From Aquila chrysaetos chrysaetos (lineage: Eukaryota > Chordata > Aves > Accipitriformes > Accipitridae): a stretch of 64,000 bases of DNA. The position numbers and the translations under genes were made by a program. The DNA is taken from the NCBI RefSeq assembly GCF_900496995.4, contig NC_044029.1, forward strand, positions 12,710,001-12,774,000, read 5' to 3'. The stretch's first letter is position 1, and every line of letters begins with the position of its first letter. Shown here one piece after another: positions 1 to 13,905 of this stretch. The notes under the pieces were generated by a model. It did no database searches and was not told the origin of the DNA. It worked only from the letters and a program-made list of their open reading frames with translations.

Positions 1-629
1 ACATCCCTTGAGGAGCAAAGCATTGCAGTATTTTTATGCTTTAACTTCCCAGCAAGTCATTGCTAGACACTTCTTTGTGATTAAGCATTCTCATTAACTA
101 GAATCGATCCTTTGCAGAACTAAACCTAATCTGTACGTAACCTGGTGCATTTGCTTATTACCATTTGGTGATAGCATACAGTTCGGCAGCAATGGACCTG
201 CAGTTAGACAAAAGAGAAATTGGGAGAGAAGACATCCCTGAACAAAGAGCCTGTGCTTCTGCCTGTGACAGAAATATGATCCTCCGCTTCGAAGGAACAA
301 GAAATAGATCTGAAAGCTTTGTCATCTTCCTGAAGGTTGACAGTGATGTACAGATAGGAGAAACGGCAAACGAGGCACAGGCAGGGCAGCGGCACACAGC
401 AGACTGCATCACCTGATGGTCTGGTTGCTGTTAAAAAACCATGCACCTAATGCAGCCAAGCTCAAATCCAGACACCCGAGGAGATGGGAGATGGGGTGCC
501 GAGCATCCTTCTGGGGAAGGGCAGCGCTTCCTCCCAGGAAACTGCGGCAGACTGGAAAAGAGCTGGAGGCCACGCTGAACACGAGCTGCTAACCCAGCCC
601 TTCTGCCAAGTGATTAAAAGCAGGGGAAT
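1..629. other. Intergenic stretch, no gene seen
   Basis: Short overlapping open frames on both strands show no recognisable product, and I see no splice-site-bounded conserved coding. The right part (from about 460) may be a more diverged 5' portion of the CR1 element that follows, but I cannot align it with confidence. Confidence 0.5.
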
Positions 630-1160
630 ATTGAGTGGGAGTAAGTAGGATATAGTACCTTCATGTTTGGCAGCGGCACACTGGCCAAATGAGTCCATTT
701 CTGGTGTCAGCAATTCAAAGAGGATATTGAAAAATTGGAGAGGATTCAAGGAAGAACTACCAGGATGACAAAAAAAAAATGGAAAACGTGAGGAAGCTTC
801 AAGGAGAGGAGTCCGTTTATCTTATCAAAAACAAGGCTAGTGCAGCCTGTGAATATCTACAGACGAAACAAAATTTTATTAGCAGATAATTCTTCAGCCT
901 AACAGACAAATATATAGCATCATCCATCAAGAGGAGCCGAAGACAGGAACAATTCAGGTTAAAAATAAGGTGCAAGTGTCTAACAAAAAGAGTAATTAAC
1001 AATTAACCTCATTAATAACTACTGTAGATTACATTTTTTTTCCTGTTGACAGAGATGCTCTGGTTCCAACAGGGGTTAACATGGAAGTCTGAGGTCCATG
1101 TTCTGCAAAATGTCAAACCAAATGATCTTGGTCATCTCTTCTAGCTCTGCCTTTGAATCT
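630..1160 (+). mobile_element. Ancient CR1-type LINE fragment (3' part)
   Basis: The stretch follows, in order, landmarks of old amniote CR1 copies. These are a 'ttggagaggattcaagga' block near 735, a 'cttatcaaaaa' block near 820-835, an 'agcctaacagacaaatata' block near 896, an 'aggttaaaaataaggtg' block near 955, and near 1120 an 'aaatgatcttggtcatctc' block matching the usual pre-tail 'agatgatc...tggtc' motif. Many substitutions and several indels set it apart from the young avian CR1 type at 59.2 kb. It is probably an insertion older than modern bird orders. The 5' limit is uncertain. Confidence 0.72.
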
Positions 1161-4100
1161 TGTAACGTATTCTGTTCCTAATTCAATATGGGGAAAAGGT
1201 TTCGTTTCAGTATCTTTAATTTCTACCAAATGCTTTTTGCATTCATCTTCCAGTGTTTTCAATTTCCTGTAATGAAATTTTGGCTGATCTTTAGCTCTGT
1301 GTGCATAAACATTGCTGGCAGATAATGGGTAAGGACTTGTTTCACAATCGGGCTGCAATATCCAAAGCTTCATAGGAGCACTCCATAACATAGCAGGCAA
1401 TTATGAAAACAAATGATTAGATTATGAATCTGCTTCTGTGTCCTGAGGGAGTTTCAGCCAAGATCCCACCCTTTTTTAAGAACAGTCAGGCCTTTTACCA
1501 AGGGCTTGCAGTGTGGGGATTGAAAAAACAACTGGTTGAGCCCCATATATCACCTATAACCGTATTTTATTGCACTTGTGTATTGCATATGTGTATTCAG
1601 GAGTACATAATTTAAAAAAATAAGTCTTCCATTGCTAGTTTGTGTGAGATTTTAATTTTTCAAAGCCTTTAACCCCCTTTCTTCCAGTAGCCACATTGTT
1701 ACAGCGCTGGAAGTTCAACATCGCTTTCAAAAGCTGCGGGCTCCAGACTGGTACCTGGTACCGCAATGACCTGACAGTGGGGTGGCACCAGGGGAGAGAG
1801 GAGCTAAAAAGAACAAGGGGATGACAGGAACAGCCGTGCTGGATACTGGTTTGCCCGCTGGAGCACCGGTCCCGCGGCTGCGGGAGGCTGCAGGCACGGG
1901 GCAGAGCTGCCTCACAGCGAAGCCCACCCGGCATCGAGGCTTGGTGGCATCTCTTGACATGATGTGACACCTCGTTTGAAGGAGGTGCTTGCTGAATTGC
2001 GCCTCTCTGGTTTTTGCCTAGCCTCGTGCACTGTAAAGTCCACGCCAGGTGGGTGTTAAAAGCTACTGGGTGAATATTTTACATTCGTTTTCTGGGGGAG
2101 GAAGACCAGAGCAAGTATCTGAGCTCAGCTATTCTACTGCTTGCCACAGCTTGTCTGTGCTTTGTGTCTAAGAGACCTAAAATTTCCTCTTTTGAGGGAT
2201 TTCTGGGTTAGACCATTCGCCGGTTTTAGTATATCATTGTCACCATTTTATTACAATGATATTTTAATAATTATTATTGTTGGTATTACCCAAAGAGTTT
2301 ACACGGCCACGGCATGTGGACACATAATACATAGTATTTATATCACCATTCATTTATGAATTGACCATATGCATATGTTAAAGCAATAATAAAAAAGCAG
2401 CTGTGTTTAAGGAGATAATGTTGCCAAATGCTGCATGTAAAATTTGAGGAAAGAAGATTTTTATTAGAGTTAGTTCAAGGTGTTCAGTTGGTTTAAGACA
2501 TCTGTTCGAATGACTTGTACAACTCACTTTTCTGCTCCTGACGTGGAACAGTCAGGAGCTTTTCTAGTTTCCATTTTTAAATAGTCTAGTGTGTGCAGAC
2601 ACAGATTGATAACCGAGATCAGGCTGATGAATTGGGGCACTGAACGCAAATGAACACATTTTTCTCCATGAATTTGTATGCGGCAGGCACAATTGTTTGA
2701 CTGGCTAACTTTGTATTTTTTTCAACCGGAATGGAGGAAGTAGAGGGGAAAATCCAATGCAAACAGCACGGATTACCGCCTGGACTTTGAGGGCACCCAC
2801 AAAAGGATTTGCTATTTACAGGGTTTTAGATTCAGTGTTTCAGTGTTATCAACTCCATTATTAAAGTCAAACTTTGTTTTTGGATTTACCATGCACAAAC
2901 ACATGGTTAATACAAACCCTCTGTGTTTAAATAACAATAATTTGAGGCACCAGTAAGCAAATTCTACTGAGAAACCTTCAGACCCTTTTTCCACGCTTGC
3001 TTTAGAAATCACCCCAAAGCCTTGGCTCAGACTTGCATTTCTGTTCCTCTGAGAAACCTCACGTGTTCCAAACATGCACACCCTAAAATCTGAATTTGAG
3101 GCAAATTTGGCCTACAGACATGTAGGGCCTGAGATTGAGTCTTCTGCCAGAAAAAGACAAATCAGTTTGGTTTTGTTAGGTCAGTAGCCAGTCCAGTTTG
3201 GGTTCCTCAGTCCTGTCATATGAAGGCAGATGTGATTTTGGTGTTGCTTCTATTTCCTTCTTTTTGTTTCTTTTTTTTTCTTCCCTTTTCATAAAAGGTG
3301 CCTCATGTCCATGGCTGTATCTCAAAGCAACACTCCCCACTACAGGTCAGCAGTGAGAAAGAGGAAAAGCCATGGCCATCCTGTGAGGAAGGCAGATAGA
3401 TAAGGATTTGGAGTTTTTCATCAAATGCTCTTTCCCCCGATAGGACTGACCCACTGGGAACTTAAAATAAATATGATAATTCTGTGCTCTTATAAATTCA
3501 TAAGCAAGCCAATTTACTAGTAAACGTTCTCTAGGTCTAACCATTTAAATGGTTTTGAATTTTTGAGGCTAAATTAATGCTAAGCTTTGGATGAGCAAGG
3601 GTACACTGCAGAATTAACAAGGGTAAGGGATAGAGTAAATAACTGCCTGTGTTCATTCTGTAACTTATCAGCTTTTAAATTCTGAGCTCTGCACGAGAAG
3701 CTGTTCATATTTCTGAATATGAAACCTGGGGATGTGTAATTTCATTCTCAGCCTGCCTTCCAGCTGGCCTCCCTGCTTCTGGTGCTGGGCAGTCAGCAGC
3801 CCTTTCAGTGTCCCTGTTAGGGCAGGCGGCTTTATGCCGACCGCTCTTATAATCTTCATAATGCCGTGATAAGACCTGCTTTTGTGTATAAGTCATTATA
3901 CAAACATGCATTTGTCCCCTTGTGTCCAGGAGAAGAAGAAAATGTCAGAACAGGCCATGCCTGTAACTGGTTTTTGTACACTCCAGCCACTGTAATGTGA
4001 AAGCAGGAAGAATAGCAGGAGCAAACAAAAATGCCATCCCAAGAAAGTCCATTTTGAGAAACCCCATTTTGAGTATTAATGAACGTGTTTTTGAGGTACG

Positions 4101-6659
4101 CCTTTGCACAGGACTTTGTTCTGCACACATGCAAGTCACTAAAGCTGCTCTTATCAAACTTTCTGGTGGAGACGCTGTCATTTACTGTGAGGGTACCCGT
4201 GGGAGGTAAGACTTTCAGCCCCTTTTATTCAGCTGTATCTTCCTAAGACTTGTTAATATTTCATTTGGAGTTAGATGTATACGTGATGAAGGTGGGATTA
4301 TTTCCTCAGGACTACCACTCACTAAAATTGTGGAAAGTGCATTTAATGCTCCTTGGTGCTTCACAAATCAGAATAGGAGTATGAGAACCAAAGTAAAGAT
4401 GTGGTTGAGCATCTGTGTCCATAAAGACGTGGCTAAGCTGTTACTAAGAGGGTTGTATCTGTTAAAAACATACAGAATTCAGAAACATAGCTTTTCTCTG
4501 TCTTTGCATTTGTGTTGAAGGAGGCTGAGATAATTCACAAGGAGGCTTTATTTATCCACTAATGACTTAAGACAAAAAAAGGATCTTTTAATTACACCCC
4601 AGTGACAGAAAAGTATGAAAACACTATTCATGATACTCTGGAGACTGTATGATACCTTGGTGGCAGTTGTTCTGCCCAAACAAAATTATATAAAGGAAAC
4701 TATTTACATTTTGTCTAAATATGGTCCTCCGAGGATTAATATTTACAGGGGATTTGGGGAAAATTGGTTTCATACCAATGCAGACTATGTAAATGAGAAC
4801 TGGACATTACAGTAAACGATAAAGGATCCCAGAAAAAGGTAAGACCAGTGGTCCAGGACAGAGAACTGCAGGCGTTGGGAGTCAGCCTGGAAACCTGATT
4901 CTCAGGGGCTGGGTTTTAACCGATGCTGACCCCGGTGAGGACACAGATGTGGCGTAGGCAAAGGTGGCCAGACCCCAGAGACACAAGGGACCACGGGGAT
5001 CATCTTTGAAGGATGCTGGGTTTTTTGCAGTTGCCAGTTCGGTGGTGTTGCCTCATTCCTTTGTTTGAGAGAAATGAAGACATTTTGTATGTATATACCT
5101 GAAATCCTGCTGCTCTGAATTACTGGCCTGGCTGGCAGGGAGCTGCAGCAGCCCACAGAGATGGGCATTTGTTTTGTCACAGGCAGTTTTGGTGACACAC
5201 AAAGCTGATTTTCATAAGAAAGAGAGGAAAAAAATGATAGGTGTTATCTTTTATGTTCCTTATTAGGTTTGCCTCCTGCCCTCTGAGGTTTTGCACCTTT
5301 TTGTGGGGGGGAGCTGGGACTGGTCCCTGCTGCAGGCAGGGCGCTGCTCTACAAGGAAAATGAGGGTGAGCTATTTTGGTCATTTCCCATATTTAAAATG
5401 TTTAGCTTTGTTGATGTGATTTTTTTCTAAAGCCGGGGGGAGGGAGAGAGAGACAACCACAGCCTTTCAAGGAAGGAAGGCCAATGGGAATTTTTGGTGT
5501 GCTCCCAAGTCATTAATTAATATCAGCTGATGAGTCAGAAAAATGTGGCTGTCTGCTGACTTGTAAAGCGTCTTAGTAACAAAACAGGTTCCTGTAGCAG
5601 CAATTCACCGTTTCTAATGCAGAGCCAAGCCCTCTGTCAGCCCCACATCCAAATAAAAGGCTGCTTTTTGCTTCCCGTTTGCTTCTCCGATCTCTTTCTT
5701 GGTCTCCCTGCCGACCTCTGCGGGCAGCCTTATGAAAACAGTGTTTCTACAAACACGCAGCATGCTGTATGTAAATATATATACAATCAGATCGAACCAA
5801 TAATGACATTAGATTGTTCCATATTCGGTGTATTTAATAAAATAGTATTCTCCATTTTTAAGACTGTATGACCCTCAGTGTTGAAAACCGCAAGGGTTTT
5901 GCAAAGCAGTTTCAGGTCACGCTCGCGGCAAAGCGCTCGAGGCAGTGGCTGAAGGCATCCCTTACCCGCTGCGTGACGTACCCCCCAGCAGCCTAACGCT
6001 GTTTCTTATTGCCCGCAGAAAGCAGCTGCGCCGGCGGGGATACGCCGGCTGCGTTTGCCGCGAGACAATCTGCTCCGCAGGGTCAGCTGGGAAGGAGCAG
6101 AAGTAGGCAAAGGCAAAGGCAGATGGCAAATGGGTTGATCCTGCTCTGAGCGGGAGGCTGGGCTACAACGATGACCTGCTGAGCTCCCTTCCTACCTGAA
6201 TTACCCTGTCATCCTCTAACCCAGCCCAGGACCGCTCAGGATTACAAGCTCTCGCACCCGCTTGCCTGAGTCAAGCATTTGGCTCTCTGGCTGGTTGCCA
6301 GCCTTGGCTTTTGGCCACGCATTTCAACCTATATAATCATTCTGTGACTTAACCTGCCCCGCTCCTCTACATCTTCTGGATGTGCGCAAAAAGAAAAAGA
6401 CAGAGAATTTGGGGTTAGGGAAATTATCCAAGCCTGTGTTTTCTGGTGGATTTTTACAGCTTGCGATCCAGACTTGCTATGTGCTACCAAAGCTGAGAGA
6501 CAGGATTGTCCTAAGAAACCTTAAGAACTGGGGCAAGAGGCATTCAGGGAGCCCGAGCTGGCAGCCGCTGGGGTATTTGTCCTCTATGCTGCTGCGTGGC
6601 ACATTTGGCTGCCCAAGACACAAACCGTTGTGGCTACCCTCTCCTGACCAGAATTAAGG
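1161..6659. other. AT-rich intergenic DNA, nothing recognised
   Basis: Only short chance frames (under 115 codons) lie here on either strand. No repeats, RNA genes or family-specific protein motifs were recognised. Some parts, such as 2,140-2,400 and 5,500-5,880, are AT-rich and could hold conserved non-coding DNA, which cannot be judged without an alignment. Confidence 0.4.
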
Positions 6660-7720
6660 CCGTGGTAATGTCGCTGTGAGCTGTCGGGCACGTAGGTCCT
6701 CGGGATCACAGCGGAGCTCCCAGCCAGCCTGGGGTCCGGCGGCATCGCGCCCTTCCCTCCGCAGTGGCTGGGAAGCTGTGCCGCCTGTTTTGGCAGGATC
6801 CACCATCCGACTGATCCAAGCTCTCACCGCCTGTCCTGCACAGTCGTTTCACCTGTCTTCGTTCCTCCCTACGTGCCAAAAGTAACACGTGAAATCAGGC
6901 AGGCAAAACCAGGAGAGACCACACACGCGAGGTGTTGGTTCACCTCCTCTGCTCCTCCTCCAGAAGTACCAGGATCGACCTTGTTGTGCAGACGGGCTGG
7001 TGCGTCTTGTGAGCCATTTCCCCAACCCCAAAGTTCGCCAGCGGCCGTGAAGCTTGGAGACCGAGCGCTCTGACTGCCCATCTCCGCACCGCTGTCATCG
7101 TTCCTCCTCCCGGCGGTCTCCTCGTGCCCCTCAGCTGCCGAGGCGCTTGGTCCCAGCACAGTGTCTGCTGTGGAGAAGCAGCGGCCGGGGCTTACTGGGA
7201 ATGGCCACCGCGGAGCTGGATGTCCCTGCTCACGTGGCAGGACCCAGCGCCCGCGGGAGTCCTGCTGCAAGAAGAGCTGGCATCCACATCCAATGGCTGC
7301 GGCGCTGGGACGGGGGATGAAAACTCTGATTTTTCCTTTGCAGGTGACTTTTAGACATATCAGCATCAGGCAGTGATGCTGACCTTTAAAGCCCCTTTTT
7401 GGGACAACCTCTGGAGGACTCCCCACAGCTCCGGGAGACAAGTGGCTCTGTGCTGATCACCGGCTGCTGTGGGAATGGCAAGGGGAAGGAGAACCACCAC
7501 CGCCCGTGCCAGGAGGCATCTGAACCGGCCCCTTCACAGCCTTCCCAGCTCAGACACGTCCCCACCAGTAACACGGCTCACTGCCCATCGCCCCGTGCAT
7601 GCCCGCTGTGCCTCCTCCCACCTACTGGTCCACGGCAGCCCAGTGGGCTTGTGTTGGGTGGGGAAGGCTTCGGCTTGCGGCTCATCTCTCTTAACCTGAC
7701 CCGTCTCCTCGTGGAACTGT
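6660..7720. other. GC-rich block with overlapping chance ORFs
   Basis: GC content and CpG density rise clearly above the flanks, with clusters such as gcggccgtg near 7041 and accgcggag near 7207. Open frames overlap on both strands, the longest being 190 codons at 6869-7441 on the minus strand. That is typical of GC-rich DNA with few stop codons. No recognisable domain is seen in any frame. It could be an orphan CpG island, an enhancer or a non-coding RNA promoter. Confidence 0.4.
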
Positions 7721-9180
7721 GTTGCAAAAGGAAACCACCTCAGCCACAGTTTGATGGGGGAAAAAAAGGCATTTCTAAACGTTTGCCCACATGACCGGTA
7801 GTCTACAACATCTGTATTTCACACTGGGATTTTGTACTGCAGTGCCCCCAGTCAAACAAAGGCACTTTGTAAATCTGTTCATGCCTTCAGATAGGGTAAC
7901 AACTGCACGTGAATTACCTAAATTAGTTAATAGCTCTGGTCAAACATGTTTATCTGCTAATGTAGTAAATAATTGCTGGGCCACAGCACCATATAAGTGA
8001 TCGCTTAGCAAAGGTAGCTGGGTTCCAGGCACCTGCCAGTCATTGCTAACAGTGTTTTGAGACCTAATTAGCAAATGAATTGGTTTCTTAATGTGAACTG
8101 CTTTTTTTTGTTTGTCTGATTAGTCTTATTTTCCTCCTGGTGAAGTTCTTGCTAGATGAAAACCAGTTAAGCTAAAAATCAGCTTATGACGCTGTTCTGT
8201 TTAACTTCACAGGTTTCTATCTTGCTTTTTTCCAGCTAGCTGCATGTTTTTGATCACTCTTCCTGGACAAGCTCAAAGGTAAAGCCCTAACTGCCTTTTA
8301 TTCACGTTCAGCAGAAACTCAGACACATCTCAGTTTAATCATGGTCACTGAATCTGGTTTTGAGGAAAAAGGCTGCTCAGAATACGTACAGCATCATGAT
8401 GCCTGCAATGTTTTCCGTAAATATAAAGCAAACTAGGGGAGATGGTAGGAGGGACACAAATGTTTTGACACAAATAGACAGAAAAAGCATTTTTTCTGGT
8501 AGTTAATTTTCAAAATAGAAATCTTGTGGGATTTCAAAATAGAAATCACTTCTACGTAATTAAATCTTTTGAGAGGTTCATCTGCATGCTTGTCCCTGCT
8601 GTGGGACTGGTGTTTTGCTGTCCATAATTAGGCACAGTTTGTCCCTTCTGCAACTTCCCAGGTGGTATGGTCAGCAGCTCCCTATGTGTTCGTGGGGGAT
8701 GTAGCCACAGCTCCAAGCCACCGTGGGCCTGGGAGGGGAAAAGCATTTTAGAGGACCAGCTAAAATAATGAGAGAAATTGTCACATCCCCCAGGGGCCAG
8801 ATTTTCAAAGATAAGCACAAAAGTCTCGTTTCCAACAGTGTTGCAAGTGTACCCAGTATTGTCCACCCAGTCTTTCAACCTGGAAATACATTATCTGAAT
8901 GTCAAGAAAATGGAAATGATGAGCTGTTACAGAGATTTATCCCCCTCTCCGCACGGACTCAGGGTGGGAAAAAAAATACGTCTGCAAACATGAGTAGTAC
9001 TCTGCACTAAAAATAACAGGGTAGTTTTTCAGCAGACTGCTTTCGTATGTGGGTGTCTCCTCTTCCTTTCCGCTTCTGTCGTTAGGCTCCACGGATTTCT
9101 CTGCACAGCTGAGAACAATGGCCTGTTATCTTTTGGAGTGCCTCCATGTTTAAGACCTCAGCAGCAGGTATCTTGGGTAT
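7721..9180. other. Intergenic DNA with a small local duplication
   Basis: No gene is recognised. Near 8508-8547 the string tttcaaaatagaaatc occurs twice about 25 bp apart, a minor slippage-type duplication. The 108-codon minus frame at 8552-8878 shows no family signature. Confidence 0.4.
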
Positions 9181-9980
9181 AAATTATCCCAAAAGCACCA
9201 TGCCCGAGCCTGCAGAAGCAATGCAAATGCCCCTAAGACGAGCAGTCAGCATCAGCAAGAAGCCGTTTGCTTCCTCGGCGGGGTGATTGCTAGCAGGCAG
9301 CCCTCGTCCCCCGTGCAGGGAGGGGGAACGGAGGGCGAGATGCTTACGGAGGGGTGGCAGGACCGTCCACAACCGGTGTCCCGGGAAACATGTCCCATGC
9401 ACTTGGAGATAGATCAGTGCTTGCAGGGAGAGGGGAACCAGCCCCCCTGCCCGGCGCGCTCTCCTGAACGAGCCTCAGAGCTGGGATGAACTGCTGCAGG
9501 GGAGGTGGTGGCTTTGCGTGTACAAAAGTACACAAAGGGCTTCCTAGCGTGCTGGGCGTTGGACCTTCCCAGGCGGAGAAGGAGGACCCAGATGCCACCA
9601 AGGCAGTGATCTGTGCCAGCGCTGTCGGACGGGCGAGCATCAGACAACCACAGCGTTGGAAAGCTCATGGAGGATTTCCACCGTGGGGATGCCCCGCAAC
9701 AGTCCCGCTCCCACTCTGCGTCTTTTCTCGGGGCAGTTCCACCGAGGCGAAGCCTCACCAACCCCCCCGCACGCCGGCTTTGCCCGCTGCCCTCGTGGGT
9801 GGGAAGGAGCTGCCCGAGCGCCTCGCGTCGGGGCAGGGCTGATTTTCACCGGTGCCTTTTCTGTGCCCCGGGAGCTCAGGAGTAACAGATGGCAGCGTTT
9901 ATTGCGTTGCGGTGGCATCCCCTGCCAGCTTCGCGTTGATCCGAGCCCAGCAGAGCAGGACAATCCCTCCCATTCATAAA
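9181..9980. other. Second GC-rich block, no gene recognised
   Basis: This CpG-containing block, densest at about 9,280-9,960, produces several overlapping frames of 90-118 codons on both strands. None resembles a known protein and none is bounded by convincing splice signals. Confidence 0.4.
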
Positions 9981-12900
9981 ACCTTGGGATTTTTATTGTT
10001 TCCTTTGACGTTCGGTTTTTGAATGATACTGATTTATGCTCATGAACGTCTTGGTGATCTTGTGAAAAATAACACGGTGGCGTGGGGTCAGGGGCAGGGA
10101 GGCAAAACCATTTTTCTTTTTGCTCCAGTTCTCTCCCAAGCTGGGTGTGAACTATGGTCTGCAGTTAATGATGAAGTGCTGAGGCTGCCGGGACATTCTG
10201 CTTACCCAACAAAAGGAACAAAGCACATCTTTTAGCAAAACGCAGTATTTTCTTGTATGTGAAAGACCGATGGCACCCGCAAAGCACTGAGGCTTTGAAG
10301 TTGGTGTTCAGGGGAAGGTTAAGGGCATGCAGCAGTAAAGCTAACTGACAGCTTTAGAAGTAGGGACACCTAAAAAACCTTCTCAAATAGAACAGCAATG
10401 CATATAAACTGTCCTGGATGGGGCTTTCGTCTCTTCATATGCTATTATTTTACTCTTGTATTTGGATTTGAAGCTTACAAGGAAGAAAATTACTTCTGCT
10501 GCCGTTGCTTTTTAAGCAGAAATTAAAGATTATATTAACCATGTGTACAAAGTGTGGAGGCTCATTTCCAGTGTTTTCTCAGAGACTGCTTGAAAGAAAA
10601 ACATCCTCTTCCATAGTGCATAGATCTAACTCCTGCTCATAGCTGTGGTTACAGCTGAGAGTAAATGACTGTCAGAATAAAATGCTGTTATGGCACGGTG
10701 CTTACATGATCCCTTATGCAGCTACAGCACAGTTATAACCTACAGTCCTGGTGAAAGGGGACTGTAAATGTCAAGACCAAAAGGGTAATAAGACAACAGA
10801 ATATGATTTCTCAGTACTAAAGCTGTGAGTCTGCCCCGGATTTCATAAACATGAATTGGTATCTACCATGCCAATATCTGGCACGGTAATTCAGAGAAAC
10901 CCCAGGCCATCAGGCTTCTCCATGGGTAGTAGTAGCCTTGGATGCAGCTAGTATCCCCTGAAGTGCCCCAGCACCTGGCAGGATGGGGTGCTTGCTGCCC
11001 CGAAGCACCTCACTCCCCCTCCAGAAGTGCCCAGCTCCAGAGGTGGGACAACTGGGAAAGCTGCTGCCCCCACCCCAACGTGATAAATACCCACGTCCGA
11101 CTCATTCAGCATCCTGCACGTGGTCCCTGCTGCTGCTGTAACTGCGGATCCAACCCTCTGCTAGCCAAGCCCTGTCCTCCTCCGTTCCCCAAGCACACAC
11201 GCTGGGTCATGGATTTCATTACATGGCCTCAGGCAGATGCAGTGGAGGCACACAGCACTGTAATGCCTACCACAGAGGGATAATAAGTGAAATTAAATGT
11301 GATTTATGATTTAAACAAATATGGCATATTGCTTACTAAGTATTATTAAATATAATTTTCAATTTACATACTGACAAACTCACATATTATTTTTAACTTC
11401 ACTATTTTTTTCTTAAAACAAGTATAGATTTGAAATTTAATTCGCAATCATGATGGCCTATTTTAAGGTTACCATGGGGTATTAAAATAGCATGAACTGA
11501 ATAAACACTGATAGATAATATTCAAACAATACTTGTTTGCTCTCAAAGGCCTTGAGACAGTTGGAGCTCCAGAAGAAGGAGAGTCACAGCTGACCACCTT
11601 GAACCAGGGTTTTACCGCGGAGATGTACCAGCTTTTGGTAGCAGCAGCCTCTTCTCCAAGTACAGAAGGAAAATCCGCTTTGCTTTGATATAGTTGTTTA
11701 AAATCCTTGACTATGGATAAGGCTTTCAGTAACCAAGCCATTCATTTCCAGTGCAAAATGTAATTTGAGAAGAGCAAATGATACATATGAAACAAATTTA
11801 CCATAGCTTTAGATTTCTGCACTTTTATTAAATCCCACTTCCCATCCAGAAACAGCAGGATGCAAAAACGAGTTGGCTTTCAGTTTTCATTTGCTGTTCT
11901 CCGTTATACAAAATGAAGAACCTAAGTAGGGCATGTTAAGTTGTGTAATGGCTTAAATATGTTCACCATGTGTCCTCCCAGATAGCAAAAACAAATGCCA
12001 AATTCTGTGCAAAGACCATATACAACTCCAAATCAACACATCTTTGTGGCTAGTAATCAGCGAGGTCTACCTCTCCCTTGCAAAAGAATCAAAGAGAAGA
12101 AATGCAGAACAAGATTCAAATCAAATCTTTAAAGGAAAGTGTCTTGCTGCTAATTTATACTGCAATTCAAGCCACTGATTAGAACCACTTTGGCTGAAAT
12201 GAGTCTATTCATATGCCCTGCCCTCTGAAGATGCCTCTCACTGTCTCCCACAGCTAGAAGTCACAGATCTGCGTGGACAGAAACTTTGAGGAAAAAACAA
12301 TTGCCCTTGAGCCCTCTGATGCAAGTGGAATAAATCTGAAGACCAAATCTGAAGCAGGACCCGCTGGCTACACAGGGCAGCCCAACTGGGCTTCATGAGA
12401 GGAAATGTTCCTGCTGTAGGAGTGGGCAGCCACAGTCACATTCTCTTCTCCTAGTTTCAGGACCTGATATGAAAATGTTCCTGTGCCAAAATGTTGTCCC
12501 ATTGCAACATATGCCCTGACTTTACTTCTCTGAGGCAAAGATAAAAGCTGTGGTCCCTCTGGAAGGGATGACTGAAGGGGTATGTAAAATGTCTTTGCTG
12601 CTCCTCGTGTGCTACAGGAATTATTCATGAGGTGGTATCTGCTCTAAGGTTCCTCATTCCCCATAGAGATGTCACAGCCTGCTTGTTACCAAACACAGTT
12701 TCATAAATTATAAAGAGAGAAGTTTCCTCCTGGACGAGAAGGAATAAATGACGCATTGCGGTATTCAAAACATCGTAGGAGTCTTTCTAACCATGCAGAG
12801 CTTTGTCAAATGGGCAGACGTTGCCTCGCTGAGATTTCATAAAATCCCTTTAGCAACTTGGGGTCCCTTTTCTGACCTGCATTGCTGTATGCAGAAACCA

Positions 12901-13795
12901 GCCCCATCCTGCGGCTTTGTTCCCCAAAAGACCACGAGATGCTGAAGTACTCTGGAGACTTTCAAGTGATTGCAGAATACTGCTGGCTGTCAAGGACACC
13001 ACTTCACCTGAGCTGCCAGTATTTCCCATGGTGTTTATCCCTCTGATTTTGCAGCCACAATGAGTCCTGAGTCTCTGTGCATCACCCCGTGTCTGCCCTG
13101 AAACACGATGCTCTCCTGGAGTTTTACCTGGGGCACCGAGAGCTTTGCAAACCTGTCCCAATTGTTGAATTGATCACATCGGAAACCAGGAGAATTTTGC
13201 CTTGGTTTGGGAAGCAGCAGGTGCTTGTGAACATTTTGGATAAGGCTGTCTGTAGAAAGCCATGTTTCAGCCAAGCTACTGAAGGAGAATTTTCCCTTTA
13301 AAACTGATGAGCTGAAATATCCGTCACTTACAGTTCCTGGCGAACTGCTCTTTTGGATACTGAGGAAGCCGCAAGAAAGAAACCGCTGGCTTTTGTGACT
13401 TAATAGGAAGTGTTGATTGTTTGCTAGTAGGGAATAAGGAGATCCTTAAGATAATGGAAGAGCATCAACCCTAAAGCAATACGGTACCTTTCCCTGCACT
13501 ACAAATTTTTTTTGCGCATCCTTCATTCAATTCTAAGGATTGTCTGATTTAAAGAAACAGTTCAAACTCTCTCACGTCTTTATCCCATTCCCATTTACTC
13601 TTTCATATAAAACACTTTACATGTTTTAAGTATTTTTTATCAGTGATGTAGAGTTACTATTTAGCCATTCAGCTCCTATCATGTTTTGACAATCACCCAG
13701 TTATAGTCTGATTATTAGATTCCTGTGGGTAGATTTTGCTAAGTACGTTTGACTTTTCTCATTTGAAGATCAAACCTCTTTGCAATATTATATTC
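9981..13795. other. Intergenic DNA, nothing recognised
   Basis: AT-rich sequence with only short frames. The 113-codon plus frame at 10942-11283 lies in a local GC-rich patch and has no recognisable motif. No RNA gene or repeat family was identified. Confidence 0.4.
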
Positions 13796-13905
13796 CTTTT
13801 TTTTTTTCCTCTTTGGTTTTGGGGGGGTTTGTGTGTGTTTCATTTTCTTTTGTTTTGTGTGTTTTTTGGGGTGGTTTTTTTTTTTTTTTTTTGCGTGTGT
13901 GTGTA
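13796..13905. repeat. T/GT-rich low-complexity tract
   Basis: The stretch is dominated by T runs, G-rich interruptions and short GT repeats, including a run of about 18 T at 13875-13892 followed by gtgtgtgtgt. It is simple sequence with no coding value and explains the low-complexity frames seen over it on both strands. Confidence 0.85.

Noticed and set aside
2495-2520. A gttcgaa word suggesting a tRNA T-loop
   Set aside because: No acceptor stem, anticodon arm or A-box can be placed around it. No tRNA was found anywhere in the window.
6869-7441. A 190-codon minus-strand frame
   Set aside because: Low-complexity composition and overlap with several other frames in a GC-rich block. No family signature is visible.
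9486-9842. Overlapping frames of 90-118 codons on both strands
   Set aside because: They occur in a GC-rich block, on both strands at once, without domains or splice context. Chance frames are the simplest explanation.
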